From an uncultured Acidobacteriota bacterium (GTDB lineage: Bacteria > Acidobacteriota > UBA6911 > CAINFC01), in NCBI GenBank assembly GCA_903847975.1, contig CAINFC010000101.1:1-64000 (forward strand): a stretch of 64,000 nt of DNA. Reading direction: 5' to 3'. The position numbers and the translations under genes are program-made. A model generated the notes under the pieces. It searched no databases. It worked only from the letters and a program-made list of their open reading frames with translations, and was not told the origin of the DNA. This document shows positions 1 to 9,324 of this stretch, piece by piece. Each line of letters starts with the position of its first letter. Within the stretch, counting starts at the first letter, position 1.

Positions 1-1048
1 CTCCGTGCAGGTGATGGAGCCGCAGGGCCCCGAAAAAGAATCCGTTTTCGGACTCGTCGAATCCCTGGTTGGAAACCCAAATCCTGGCATTGGGATGGAG
101 GGCCAGCAGGTTCGCCCGGGTGTTGGCATCCAGCCAGGGGAGCAGCCGGTCGGGAGAATTATCCCCGGGATCCCCGCCGGGGATGGAGAGGTGGTCAATG
201 ACCGGCGAGGCGCGGAAGAGAGCCGCCTGCCGTTCCGCTTCCTGATTGGCCCGGGCCTGTGTTTCGGGATGGTCCGACAGCGCCGTCTGCACCGGCAGCC
301 AGATCCACACATCCAGCCCGTAGGAGGAGACCAGGCGGCTGAGCTGCCGGTTCATCTCCCAGGGATCGGCGGGCATGAGCGGCGTCTTGCGCCCGGGTGC
401 CGGGGGAGGAATCAGCTCGATGCTGTTGGCGCCAAAGACGACTAGGTCGCGGATATACTGCTCGAACTGCGCCAGGGTCCAGGCGTCGTAGCTGTTGGCG
501 GTGGCGCGGAAGCCCAGCTGGTGGCCGCGGATGGCCTTGGCCGGAGAAGAGGAAAGGCGGGTGGAGGACGGCAGGCGGATTGCTCCGGGACTCATCTCCA
601 GGAGGCGCAGCAGCCGTCCCGCGCCGAACAGTGCTCCGCGCGGATCTCGCCCCAGGACGTAGAGGCGAGGAGGTCTATGCGCCGGGAGGTCCACCCAAAG
701 AGCATAGCTTTCCTGCTTTTCCGGCAGAGGTACGCTTCCTGCCAGGATGGACTGCCGGTCCGGCAGCCCGAAGGGCGGCCCTTCCGGAAACGACAGGAGG
801 GTTCCCACCACCAGGGCGGGGTTTTCATGGTCCGCCGCGGCCCGTTCCAGCTGCACTCCGGTGCGCGACCGGATCTCCTCCTGCAGCATCTGGCAGGCTT
901 TATCGAGGACCGGTCCTCCCGGGGACACGATGTGCGCCCGGGACAAATCGATGAATCCGGCGGGACTTTTTTCGGAAGAGGAAAAAGAGGATAGGACAAC
1001 GGCGCAGGCAGCCGGGACCACGAAGCAGAGCATCCGCATTCGCATCAT
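1..1048 (-). CDS. Secreted glycoside-hydrolase-like protein (GH67/GH20-type N-terminal domain), 3' end off window
   Basis: An open frame runs from a tandem ATG at 1048 leftwards off the window, giving about 349 residues. The N-terminus (MMRMRMLCFVVPAACAVVL) is a plausible signal peptide, so the product is probably exported. Residues about 30-160 resemble the alpha/beta domain that precedes the catalytic barrel in GH67 and GH20 enzymes (stretches such as DKACQMLQEEIRSRTGVQLE and LYVLGRDPRGALFGAGRLL). After it a barrel-like region begins (FGANSIELIPP, YGLDVWIWLPV). The catalytic residues lie beyond the edge, so substrate cannot be assigned. It lies downstream of, and on the same strand as, a metallophosphoesterase, with about 119 bases between them. 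The family call rests on domain style, not on an alignment. Confidence 0.72.
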   Translation of the reverse strand, partial: MMRMRMLCFVVPAACAVVLSSFSSSEKSPAGFIDLSRAHIVSPGGPVLDKACQMLQEEIRSRTGVQLERAAADHENPALVVGTLLSFPEGPPFGLPDRQSILAGSVPLPEKQESYALWVDLPAHRPPRLYVLGRDPRGALFGAGRLLRLLEMSPGAIRLPSSTRLSSSPAKAIRGHQLGFRATANSYDAWTLAQFEQYIRDLVVFGANSIELIPPPAPGRKTPLMPADPWEMNRQLSRLVSSYGLDVWIWLPVQTALSDHPETQARANQEAERQAALFRASPVIDHLSIPGGDPGDNSPDRLLPWLDANTRANLLALHPNARIWVSNQGFDESENGFFFGALRLHHLHG

Positions 1049-1167
1049 TTATGTAGCCCCAGGGCGCGGAAAAGCCGCAAGGGGTGATCCGTCCGGATCA
1101 GATCGATGCCCCACTCCATGCGATTCCTTGCGGCAGCTCCTCAGGCGGAAAAGAGGATCGGTTGGTT

Positions 1168-2052
1168 TCATGGCAGATCCGCCGGTGCCAACAGGCCATC
1201 CAGCTTCAAAATAGCGACGCCGGGCTCGCCCGTCGAAAGGCTCACCCAGCCGATCTGGTCGAATTCGCCGGGCTTTCGCTCCTTGCTCCACCCGGCGCCG
1301 GTGGTGGAGAGCCCGAAATAATCCCTTCCCTTTCGTTTGCTGTGCCGGTATTCGTGGGTGTGGCCGGAAAATACGGTGTAGGGACGCCCGTCCAGCAGCT
1401 TTTCCACGGTGTCCCAGCCCTTGGTGTCGGGAATATCCCAGAGCGGCTTGTGCACGAAAACAAAAGTCCAGCGCGGTTTGGCCTGCTCCCGGAGAGCGTT
1501 TTGCACATAGCGGAGCTGCGGTTCCCCGATCTGTCCCGGCTGGCCGTCGTCGGAGTTCAGGCACAGGAAAAGGGCCCCTCGAAAAACAAAATGATAGTAA
1601 AGCGGGCCGTAGCGCTTCTGCCAGGTCTCCGTGCTGAAAGGAGTTTTGGAGACATCATGATTTCCCGGCACATAAAAGAAACGGGCCGGCAGACGGGAGA
1701 CGATTCCATCCAGTTCTTCCCACTGGGCCTGCAGCTCGGCGGGGGATGCGGCGGCGCCATCGATCAGGTCTCCGATGGACAGCACCAGGTCGGGCTGCAG
1801 GAGCCGTATCCGCTCCACGGCTCTTTCGAAAATGCCGGGACGCGTCCCGCCGCTGCGGTCGCAAAGAACCGCAAAACGAAGGACGGGAGCGCTCTCTCCC
1901 AAAGCCTGGCGGGTCCAGGGTTGCCGGCCGGTAACGGGAGGCTTGGCCGCCGCCGGGCTACGGCTCTCGCCCGTCCCAAGCAGAGCTGCCAGGCACCATG
2001 CGCAGACCATCCCGGCGATCCGCAGCCGCCGGCTGCTTCCGATTCCTCCCAT
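1168..2052 (-). CDS. Exported calcineurin-like metallophosphoesterase
   Basis: A 294-residue protein with an N-terminal signal-like segment (residues 9-30). Metallophosphoesterase motifs appear in order: GDLIDG near residue 93, GNHD near 130, HKPLW near 200 and GHTHEY near 230. These are the binuclear metal-site motifs. The usual first motif, D-x-H, is replaced by CDRSGG, so one metal ligand is altered; subfamilies with this variant exist. The start is supported by a GGGGGAG Shine-Dalgarno six bases before ATG. It is divergent from purU and upstream of the partial hydrolase gene on the same strand. The likely role is a periplasmic phosphomonoesterase or phosphodiesterase; substrate unknown. 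Confidence 0.85.
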   Translation of the reverse strand: MGGIGSSRRLRIAGMVCAWCLAALLGTGESRSPAAAKPPVTGRQPWTRQALGESAPVLRFAVLCDRSGGTRPGIFERAVERIRLLQPDLVLSIGDLIDGAAASPAELQAQWEELDGIVSRLPARFFYVPGNHDVSKTPFSTETWQKRYGPLYYHFVFRGALFLCLNSDDGQPGQIGEPQLRYVQNALREQAKPRWTFVFVHKPLWDIPDTKGWDTVEKLLDGRPYTVFSGHTHEYRHSKRKGRDYFGLSTTGAGWSKERKPGEFDQIGWVSLSTGEPGVAILKLDGLLAPADLP

Positions 2053-2140
2053 AGGCTCCCCCTTTTCTCTGATCGTCGTTGCGGTTATAGTTTGCTGATC
2101 CGGAAAACAGATACATTATTTTCACGTAATTTGGGGATTT

Positions 2141-2995
2141 ATGAAAGACAATGCCATCCTATTGATTTCCTGCCCCGACCAGCGCGGGATTGTCGCTGCC
2201 GTCACCGCCTTTATCCGAGAACACAGCGGCAATATTGAAGACCTCGAGCAGCATGTGGACGCCGAAGCCGGTGCCTTTTTCATGCGCCTGGAGTGGAGCA
2301 TGGAAGGATTCCGGATTCCCCGCGAAGAAATCGGATCCCGCTTCGAACCGGTGGCCCGCTCCTTTCAGATGAAATGGGATTTGCACTTTTCCTCCCGGCA
2401 GCAGCGGGTGGCCATTTTTGTCACCCGGGAGCCTCACTGCCTTTTCGACCTGCTGGCCCGGGCCGAATCCGGGGAGTGGAACGGCCAGATACCGCTGATC
2501 ATCAGCAACCGTACCGACCTGCAGTCGGCCGCCGAGAGATTCGGCATTCCGTTTTACGTTTTCCCGATCACCACGGAGAACAAGCAGGAGCAGGAGCGCG
2601 CCGAGCTGGCTCTGCTGGAGGAGTTCCGGATCGACCTGGTGGTTCTGGCGCGCTACATGCAGATCGTGACTTCCCGGCTGATCGAGCCCTATCGGAACCG
2701 GATCATCAATATTCACCACTCCTTCCTGCCCGCCTTTGCCGGGGCCCGTCCGTACCACGCTGCCTATGAGCGCGGGGTGAAGATCATCGGGGCCACCAGC
2801 CACTATGTCACCGAAACGCTCGACGAAGGGCCCATTATCGAACAGGATGTGGTGCGGGTTTCCCACCGTGAATCGGCGGAAAAGCTGATCCGCCACGGCA
2901 AGGACGTGGAAAAAATCGTGCTGGCCCGTGCGGTGGCCGCACACCTGGAGCACCGGATTCTGGTCTACGGACACCGAACGGTCGTTTTCCGGTAA
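2141..2995 (+). CDS. purU: Formyltetrahydrofolate deformylase
   Basis: The 284-residue product has the two-domain layout of PurU. An N-terminal ACT domain (residues about 5-80, opening with LISCPDQRGIVAAVTAFI) is followed by a formyltransferase fold. The catalytic region shows NIHHSFLPAFAGARPYH (Asn and His of the active site, about 190-207) and the Asp in ETLDEGPIIEQD (about 226). The enzyme hydrolyses 10-formyl-THF to formate and THF, balancing the one-carbon pool and feeding formate to PurT. Length matches the family. It starts 88 bases from the divergent metallophosphoesterase gene and is followed by a heparinase-like gene 25 bases downstream. Confidence 0.95.
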   Translation: MKDNAILLISCPDQRGIVAAVTAFIREHSGNIEDLEQHVDAEAGAFFMRLEWSMEGFRIPREEIGSRFEPVARSFQMKWDLHFSSRQQRVAIFVTREPHCLFDLLARAESGEWNGQIPLIISNRTDLQSAAERFGIPFYVFPITTENKQEQERAELALLEEFRIDLVVLARYMQIVTSRLIEPYRNRIINIHHSFLPAFAGARPYHAAYERGVKIIGATSHYVTETLDEGPIIEQDVVRVSHRESAEKLIRHGKDVEKIVLARAVAAHLEHRILVYGHRTVVFR

Positions 2996-3020
2996 CCTTT
3001 TACATTGGGAGGACTCTACG

Positions 3021-4901
3021 ATGATGCGACGGTTGGCTGCTTTTCTGCTGCTCTGCTCCTGGGTTTTCCCGGTTTTTCCCGCAGCGAAGACCGGGCTGGA
3101 GAAATGGACACGGCTGCCGGAACACCCGCGCCTGCTGCTGTTGCGGGGAGAAGAAGAAGCCGTCCACCGCGCCGTCACGTCGAATGCTTCCTGGGCCGGG
3201 CTCCATCGGGCCATCCTGTCGGAGTGCGACCGCATTCTTCCCCTGCCGCCGGTGAAGCGCATCCAGACCGGCCGCCGGCTGCTGGATAAATCCCGGGAGT
3301 GCCTGCGGCGGGTGTTTTACCTTTCTTATGCCTGGCGCATGACCCGGGAGGCCCGCTATCTGGAGAGAGCCGAAAAGGAGCTGCTGGCGGTATCCGCGTT
3401 CTCCGATTGGAATCCGTCGCATTTTCTGGATGTAGCGGAAATGACCATGGCCGTCTCGATCGGCTACGACTGGCTTTATGGGGAACTTTCCGAGCCGTCC
3501 CGGCGCATCCTCCGCGAAGCGATTCTCCGCAAAGGAATCGAGCCCAGCCTGGATGCCCGCCACAACGGCTGGCTGCAGGCTTCCCACAACTGGAACCAGG
3601 TGTGCAATGCCGGGATGACCTACGGGGCGCTGGCCATTTTCGAGGAGCGGCCGGAACTGGCCCGGCAGATCATCGGGCGAGCCATCGATTCGATCGCCCT
3701 GCCGGCTAAAGACTATTTTCCGGATGGCGCCTATCCGGAGGGCTACGGTTATTGGGGGTACGGAACCAGCTTTCATGTCCTTTTCCTGAGTGCGGTGGAA
3801 AAAGTTTTTCGACAGGATTTCGGCCTGGTCCGATCTTCGGGATTTCTGAAAACAGCCGGATACCTGGAAAACATGACCGGACCGACCGGGGACTGCTTCA
3901 ACTACTCCGACAGCGGCAGCGGCAGCGGGCTTCAGCCGGCGATGTTCTGGCTGGCCGCCCGGAGCAAGGACCCTTCCCTGCTCTGGGTGGAAAAACAGCA
4001 CCTGGCGGCCCTCGATGCCGAGGAGCGCCGCAGCAACCGGCTGCTGCCGGCCCTGCTGCTCTGGGGGGTCGGCATGGACCTGGGAAAGATCAGGGAACCG
4101 GGCTCCCGGCTGTGGCTGGGCCATGGGAAAAATCCGGTAGCGCTGATGCGCACCTCCTGGAGGGATCCGGGGGCCATCTTCGTCGGTGTCAAGGGGGGGT
4201 CCCCATCGATTAACCATGGGCACATGGATGCCGGCTCGTTCGTCATGGAGTCCGGAGGGGTGCGCTGGGCCATGGACTTCGGCGCCGAGAATTACAATAC
4301 CATGGAAACCAACGGAGTGAACCTCTGGGACCGGGGGCAGAATTCCGACCGCTGGCAGGTGTTTCGATATAGCAACCGGGTGCACAATACCCTTACGGTG
4401 GACGATGCCCTGCAAAAAGTCGAAGGCAGCGCCGCAATCACCCGGGTCTCCCGGCGGTCCTCATTCCTGAATGCGGTCCTGGACCTGTCGTCCGTTTACC
4501 GCGGCCTGCTGGCCTCGGCGCAGCGCGGAATCGGCATTGCCGACAGCCGTTACGTGGTGGTGCGCGACGAAGTGGAAACCGCTGCGGCCGGAAAAGATAC
4601 CGTGGTGCGGTGGACCATGCTGACTTCGGCTGAGGTAAACCTCGGCGGTCCGGGTATTGCGGAATTGAGCCGGGAAGGCAGGCGGCTGAGGGTCGAAATT
4701 GTCGAGCCCTCCGGAGCCGCATTCCGGACCTGGCCGACCGCTCCGTCCCGACCGTTTGAAAATCCCAATCGGGGGACCACTCTGCTGGGCTTCGAGGTAC
4801 GGCTGCCGTCTGCGACCCGATCCGTGCTCACCGTGCTGCTGGTTCCCTCGGAGGTCGATCGCGGCTCCGTCAGGAAAGTTCCGCCCCTGCGCCAGTGGTG
4901 A
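3021..4901 (+). CDS. Heparinase II/III family protein (secreted polysaccharide lyase-like)
   Basis: The start at ATG 3021 is preferred because of GGGAGGA eight bases upstream and because the signal peptide (MMRRLAAFLLLCSWVFPVFP) begins there. The 626-residue product has an N-terminal alpha/alpha toroid (residues 60-370, with SHNWNQVCNAGMTYGALAIF and the YPEGYGYWGYGTSFH stretch). A C-terminal beta-sandwich typical of heparinase II/III-like proteins follows (GGSPSINHGHMDAGSFVME, then DRWQVFRYSNRVHNTLTVD). The His in NHGHMD and the Asn/Tyr region of the toroid fit the lyase active site. It probably acts in the periplasm on uronic-acid-containing polysaccharides. Exact substrate unknown. Confidence 0.85.
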   Translation: MMRRLAAFLLLCSWVFPVFPAAKTGLEKWTRLPEHPRLLLLRGEEEAVHRAVTSNASWAGLHRAILSECDRILPLPPVKRIQTGRRLLDKSRECLRRVFYLSYAWRMTREARYLERAEKELLAVSAFSDWNPSHFLDVAEMTMAVSIGYDWLYGELSEPSRRILREAILRKGIEPSLDARHNGWLQASHNWNQVCNAGMTYGALAIFEERPELARQIIGRAIDSIALPAKDYFPDGAYPEGYGYWGYGTSFHVLFLSAVEKVFRQDFGLVRSSGFLKTAGYLENMTGPTGDCFNYSDSGSGSGLQPAMFWLAARSKDPSLLWVEKQHLAALDAEERRSNRLLPALLLWGVGMDLGKIREPGSRLWLGHGKNPVALMRTSWRDPGAIFVGVKGGSPSINHGHMDAGSFVMESGGVRWAMDFGAENYNTMETNGVNLWDRGQNSDRWQVFRYSNRVHNTLTVDDALQKVEGSAAITRVSRRSSFLNAVLDLSSVYRGLLASAQRGIGIADSRYVVVRDEVETAAAGKDTVVRWTMLTSAEVNLGGPGIAELSREGRRLRVEIVEPSGAAFRTWPTAPSRPFENPNRGTTLLGFEVRLPSATRSVLTVLLVPSEVDRGSVRKVPPLRQW

Positions 4902-4955
4902 GCGCTCCGGGTCAGCGATCCGGCTGGAGCCCGAAATAGGATGGAGAGGTAGTAA

Positions 4956-5009
4956 CCCTCTGTGCTCTCTGTGGCGGAACTTTTTTTTGGCCACAGAGGG
5001 CACAGAGAG
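4956..5009. terminator. Imperfect inverted repeat between convergent genes (candidate bidirectional terminator)
   Basis: The arms 4956-4975 and 4990-5009 are complementary over about 20 bases with two mismatches, and the loop contains a run of eight T. It lies between the ends of the heparinase-like gene (+) and the first TonB-dependent receptor gene (-). The CTCTGTG/CACAGAG words resemble a dispersed repeat, so it may be a mobile palindrome acting as a terminator. Confidence 0.55.
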
Positions 5010-5050
5010 CGCAGAGCCAGGCTGCCCCTTTTTTCCCACAACCCGGACGG

Positions 5051-8000
5051 CTACCAGCTGATCCGGAAGGCCATCTGCATGGTCCGGCTTTGATTGACAG
5101 CGCTGGTGACCTGATAGGAGTCGGATACGCTGCCGACATAACTCACCGGATTGAAATTCACATTGTTGAATATGTTGAAGATCTGAAGCTGACCTTCCAG
5201 TACCAGTTTTTCCGTCACCCGGATTTGCTTGATAAAATTGAAGTCAAACCGCACGACGCTCGGACCGGTAACGATGAGGCTGCGCACGCCACACTCGCCA
5301 AAGCCCCCGGCCGTGTTCCAGCTGTTGGTGGACGTGACCGCCGATTCCAGGCAGGACGGGGAATTGGCCGGCGCAAAATAGCGCCCCTGAGGGGCTTCGC
5401 CGGCGTACCCGGTAGAGTTGACACTGTAGGCTTTGATGGTGTTGTCGATCATATCCTGGGGAAGAATATAGACCAGCGTCCGGTACTGGTTGGCCGGATC
5501 GGTTATCTTGCGGATCTTGAATGACTGGCGCAATTCTTCCGCCGTCATTCCCATCAGCCGCACATTGCCGAAATCGAGCATGCGCCCGCTCTGCAGCCGG
5601 GCAACTCCCTGAAAACTCCATCTTCCTACAATCCGATCCAGCAGACCGCCCGCCCCGGTAAGATAGCGCTGGCCTCGCCCGAAGGGCAGGTCATACATCC
5701 AGTTGCCCACAAAGGTATGCCGCACGTTGCCGGTGGCGCTGCCGCCCTGGTTGGTGTAAATGTTCGTGTAATTCATTTCCGTGGCCTTGTAGGGCTTATG
5801 AAAAGAGTAGAACTGATTCATCCAGCCCTTGCCATAGGTATAGTTCAGCTGGTACAGAAGTCCTCGGGCGAAGCGGCGATTCAGCGACAACTGGATTCCG
5901 TTGTAGCTGGTCTTGGGGCCGTTGGTAGCCACGTAGGCGCCTCCCACATTGGGATTGGCTACCCAGAAATTCGACGGATAGCCAGCGGCAATCCCGTTGG
6001 CCCGGTACGTTGAATTGGACCAGATGTTATTTGCGGCGGTAAAAGGATTCGGATTCAACGGATACATGGATTGAACCAGAGTGGTGTCTCTCCAGCTGTT
6101 GCCGGTGTATTTGGCGGTGTCTCCGGCCACATTCGATCCGTTCAGGTAGGCCAGAAATATCGGCAGGGGGACGGTACCGGTACCAGGACCGACATAAGCA
6201 AAGGAGGCACCGCGGTTGGCGGAAATATTGGCCTGGAGATTGGCTTGCGCCAGCCGGAATTCGTTGATGAACTTGTTTTCTACGATATTGAGCTCATTAT
6301 AGTTCATTAAGGGGATCTGGCCGCCGGCCGTCCAGGTGTCATAGCTGTTGGTGTGAATGAACCTGGCCTCCACGGCGGTATTTTTCGAGACTTTCCGCTG
6401 CCAGCTGAATGAATAGGACAAAGCTTTGGGAGTTTTAATGTTGGGGTCGAAAGCGAAAACACTGGATGTAGCGGTCGGCACAGCCATCGGGTAGGCTCTC
6501 TTCAGGTTGGCCGCAGGGGGGCCCAAATCGCTGCTGCTCAACAGAACCGGTAACGGGCCGAGGTTTCCGTTGGTCTGATTGCGCGAAACATCGATGGCAA
6601 CGCCGGGATTCGAACCGTATACTCCGGTGAAGTCGCTCATTCCTCCCCGCTGGTAGGCGATGCTCCAGGCCCCGCGGAGTACGGAGTCTCCCGCGGACCC
6701 CAGCAGCGCATGAAGAAGGCCTTTATCGGATCCGGTCGTCCAGGCCGCACCGATGCTTGGAGCGATATTTCCCCAGTCCACATTGTAAGCGTTCTTGTTC
6801 TTTTCCAGCATTTTAAATGTGGTCACGGAACCCTCCAGTGTGCCGGGCTTAAACAGGTTCCCCAAGCCGGTTACAGTCGACCCGGGCTGGAAGTTGCTGC
6901 CGACTCCGGACACTCCGAAAATATCGGCGATCGTGGCCGTCGAGTAGCTGTTATTCCGGGCATAAAAGGGCAGCTGGACATCGTAGCGCAGACCGGCATT
7001 GATGGTCAGGTTCGACTTCCACCGCCAGGAGTCGCTGAAAAAAGTCCCCCACTGCGGCAGGGTGCCGAGCTGATTGCTTTCGCCAAGGATTTCGTATGTG
7101 GTGCCGTCGGCCTGAATGCGGGCATTGCGGGTAATGGCTGTGACCCGGCCGGTCAGTACGGCGTAGAGTGCCTTGGCGTTGTTGATATCGGTCGTGGATG
7201 CACGGGGAAAATTGGCGGTGTTGAACATGCCGTCGGCTGGATCACCCGAAACCATACCCAGCGTGACGGCGGGCACCTTCTGGTTGTTGTACTGCCACAC
7301 ATCGGCTTTCGTATACGATACCCCCAGGCTTATGGCGTGGCGGCCGCGGACCAAGCTTAAGGTATCCTCAAAAACCATGGTCTTCCCTTCGCGGGAACTG
7401 TTGGAATAACCGCTGGCAGAATTGTAATACGTGGTGGAGATGCTCTTGAAGTTCGACCAGTTTATGGCATATCCGTTCATTCCGCCGTATCCGGTACCCT
7501 GAAACATTTCCTTGCTGAGGTCAGGCGAGAATTTGGTGGCTCCTCCGGTCTTTCCGAAGCGAAATTCATTGACCAGGGTACTGGATAACATCCAGCGCCA
7601 GGAACCCTGACCGGAATAACGCAGGGAATCCTGCATTCCATGAACCGGGAATTCCGGGAAATAACGCTGCATGTTGTTGGTGGTGTCCGGATCGGAAACC
7701 AGGTAATTCCGGGTCAGCGAGAAGGTGATGCGGTTACGGGCGGTCAGGTTATAATCCAGGCGGACGGTGGGATAGGTCGTTTTGCTTGTTACCGGTTGCT
7801 GCCACACGAAGGATTGGGTCAGCGGATCGGTAGTGGCATTGACCGTTCCGGTCTTCCGGGTGGAGGCGCGCACGTCGGCCAGGAGCCTGGCAATCAGCGG
7901 GTCGATTCTTGCCGTCTGGCCGTTTTTTGCGGCCAGGGTCATCAGATCCACTGTGCTTCCCCCGGTGTACTGGAACTTTCCCTCTTCGGACAGCGGGCTC

Positions 8001-9007
8001 ATTATAGTTCGGGTCGCATTGTTGGTACCCGGAGAACTGACCCACTCGTAGTTCACAAAAAAGAAAAGCTTGTCTCGTCCGTCCCACAGTCCCGGGATTC
8101 TCACCGGACCGCCAATGCGCCCGCCCGGCTGGAACAGCGACAGAGCCGGTTTAGTGGTGGGCACGCCCTGGGCATTCACATTTCGGTGGGTGTTGAACCA
8201 GGTATTGGTGTTCATCCAGTCGCGGCGCAGGTAGTAGTAAATGCTGCCATGGTACTCATTGGTTCCGGAGCGGGTGATAAATTTCACCTGCACACCTCCC
8301 TGGCCGGCCATTTCCGCACCCTGCGCCGCCGTAGAAATGGTCACCTCTTCCACGGCATCCAGGCGCGGGCTTACGCGGGTATACATCCCATCCCAGGTCT
8401 TGGCGTAATTGTCCTGAATGTTCATTCCATCCAGGGTAATGTTCACTGTGCTGGTGGGCAGACCATTCACCATGGCGCCGCGGGAGCTGCCGTCCGAGGT
8501 GGTAATTCCCGGCATGAAGGTCACCAGTTCAAAAGCCCCGCGGCCAGCCAGCGGCAGGCTGGTGATCTGCTTTTGAGTCAGAGTGACGGTTACCGCCGTC
8601 TTTTGCGTTTGGACGACGTCCGTCGCTCCCTCGACGACAATGGTTTCGGACAGCTCCCCCAGCTGCAAGACGGCTTTGATATTGGCCGGTACGCCCGCAT
8701 TGAGCCGGACGTCCTGAAGGACGGCGGTCTTAAAACCCTGGAGAGCGACCGTTACCGTATAGTTGCCGGGCTCGAGTGCCGGAATGGTAAAAAGTCCTTC
8801 CGGGCCCGATAGGGCGGAAGTGACGGCTGCTGTGGCGTTGTTCTTAACCGTAACGCTCGCCCCCGGAACGACGGCCGACGAAGCATCGACAACCATTCCC
8901 GATAAGGTAGCGGTGACCGAACCCTGGGCCAACAAAGTTTTGGAATTCATGACCGGCCCGGCGGCCAGAGACAGGAAAGCGGCCCATGTTACGAAATAGT
9001 TTCGCAT
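5051..9007 (-). CDS. TonB-dependent receptor, Oar-like with carboxypeptidase regulatory-like domain (receptor 1)
   Basis: The start at 9007 has a strong GGAGGAGAA immediately upstream and yields a signal peptide ending near LLAQ (residue 28); the frame is also open further upstream. The product is 1318 residues. A CarboxypepD_reg-like domain (about 32-115: SGMVVDASSAVVPGASVTVKN, GNYTVTVALQGFK) is followed by a plug (about 120-270, with NGLPTSTVNITLDGMNIQDN) and a large beta-barrel ending in the aromatic residue of AFRISW. This is the acidobacterial Oar-type outer-membrane receptor. It probably imports oligosaccharides or peptides with TonB/ExbBD. No SusD-like partner is adjacent. Confidence 0.92.
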   Translation of the reverse strand: MRNYFVTWAAFLSLAAGPVMNSKTLLAQGSVTATLSGMVVDASSAVVPGASVTVKNNATAAVTSALSGPEGLFTIPALEPGNYTVTVALQGFKTAVLQDVRLNAGVPANIKAVLQLGELSETIVVEGATDVVQTQKTAVTVTLTQKQITSLPLAGRGAFELVTFMPGITTSDGSSRGAMVNGLPTSTVNITLDGMNIQDNYAKTWDGMYTRVSPRLDAVEEVTISTAAQGAEMAGQGGVQVKFITRSGTNEYHGSIYYYLRRDWMNTNTWFNTHRNVNAQGVPTTKPALSLFQPGGRIGGPVRIPGLWDGRDKLFFFVNYEWVSSPGTNNATRTIMSPLSEEGKFQYTGGSTVDLMTLAAKNGQTARIDPLIARLLADVRASTRKTGTVNATTDPLTQSFVWQQPVTSKTTYPTVRLDYNLTARNRITFSLTRNYLVSDPDTTNNMQRYFPEFPVHGMQDSLRYSGQGSWRWMLSSTLVNEFRFGKTGGATKFSPDLSKEMFQGTGYGGMNGYAINWSNFKSISTTYYNSASGYSNSSREGKTMVFEDTLSLVRGRHAISLGVSYTKADVWQYNNQKVPAVTLGMVSGDPADGMFNTANFPRASTTDINNAKALYAVLTGRVTAITRNARIQADGTTYEILGESNQLGTLPQWGTFFSDSWRWKSNLTINAGLRYDVQLPFYARNNSYSTATIADIFGVSGVGSNFQPGSTVTGLGNLFKPGTLEGSVTTFKMLEKNKNAYNVDWGNIAPSIGAAWTTGSDKGLLHALLGSAGDSVLRGAWSIAYQRGGMSDFTGVYGSNPGVAIDVSRNQTNGNLGPLPVLLSSSDLGPPAANLKRAYPMAVPTATSSVFAFDPNIKTPKALSYSFSWQRKVSKNTAVEARFIHTNSYDTWTAGGQIPLMNYNELNIVENKFINEFRLAQANLQANISANRGASFAYVGPGTGTVPLPIFLAYLNGSNVAGDTAKYTGNSWRDTTLVQSMYPLNPNPFTAANNIWSNSTYRANGIAAGYPSNFWVANPNVGGAYVATNGPKTSYNGIQLSLNRRFARGLLYQLNYTYGKGWMNQFYSFHKPYKATEMNYTNIYTNQGGSATGNVRHTFVGNWMYDLPFGRGQRYLTGAGGLLDRIVGRWSFQGVARLQSGRMLDFGNVRLMGMTAEELRQSFKIRKITDPANQYRTLVYILPQDMIDNTIKAYSVNSTGYAGEAPQGRYFAPANSPSCLESAVTSTNSWNTAGGFGECGVRSLIVTGPSVVRFDFNFIKQIRVTEKLVLEGQLQIFNIFNNVNFNPVSYVGSVSDSYQVTSAVNQSRTMQMAFRISW

Positions 9008-9324
9008 TTCTCCTCCAAAAACGGGTGATGAATCGGGAAGTCGTTTCCCACTCCGCGCTCTTCTGAGTGGAAGGGGAATCTTGCGGCCCTGATAATCTGG
9101 AATTGTAGAGCTCCTCAACAGGGAAATCAAGAGGAAAGCGGAAGTCGTGTTTGCCCGGGGAACCTGGAATACCGCCGGGTCCGAAGCCCACTCCGTGCTC
9201 TTCGATGACGGCAAGGCGCCGACCGCCCACGACAACTCGCTAACCGCTCTGCCGGTAACGGTCTAATCCGCCATCAGCAAACCGGGCTCTCCAAACGGGC
9301 GGGATAGCCTCGCTGGATTAAGGG

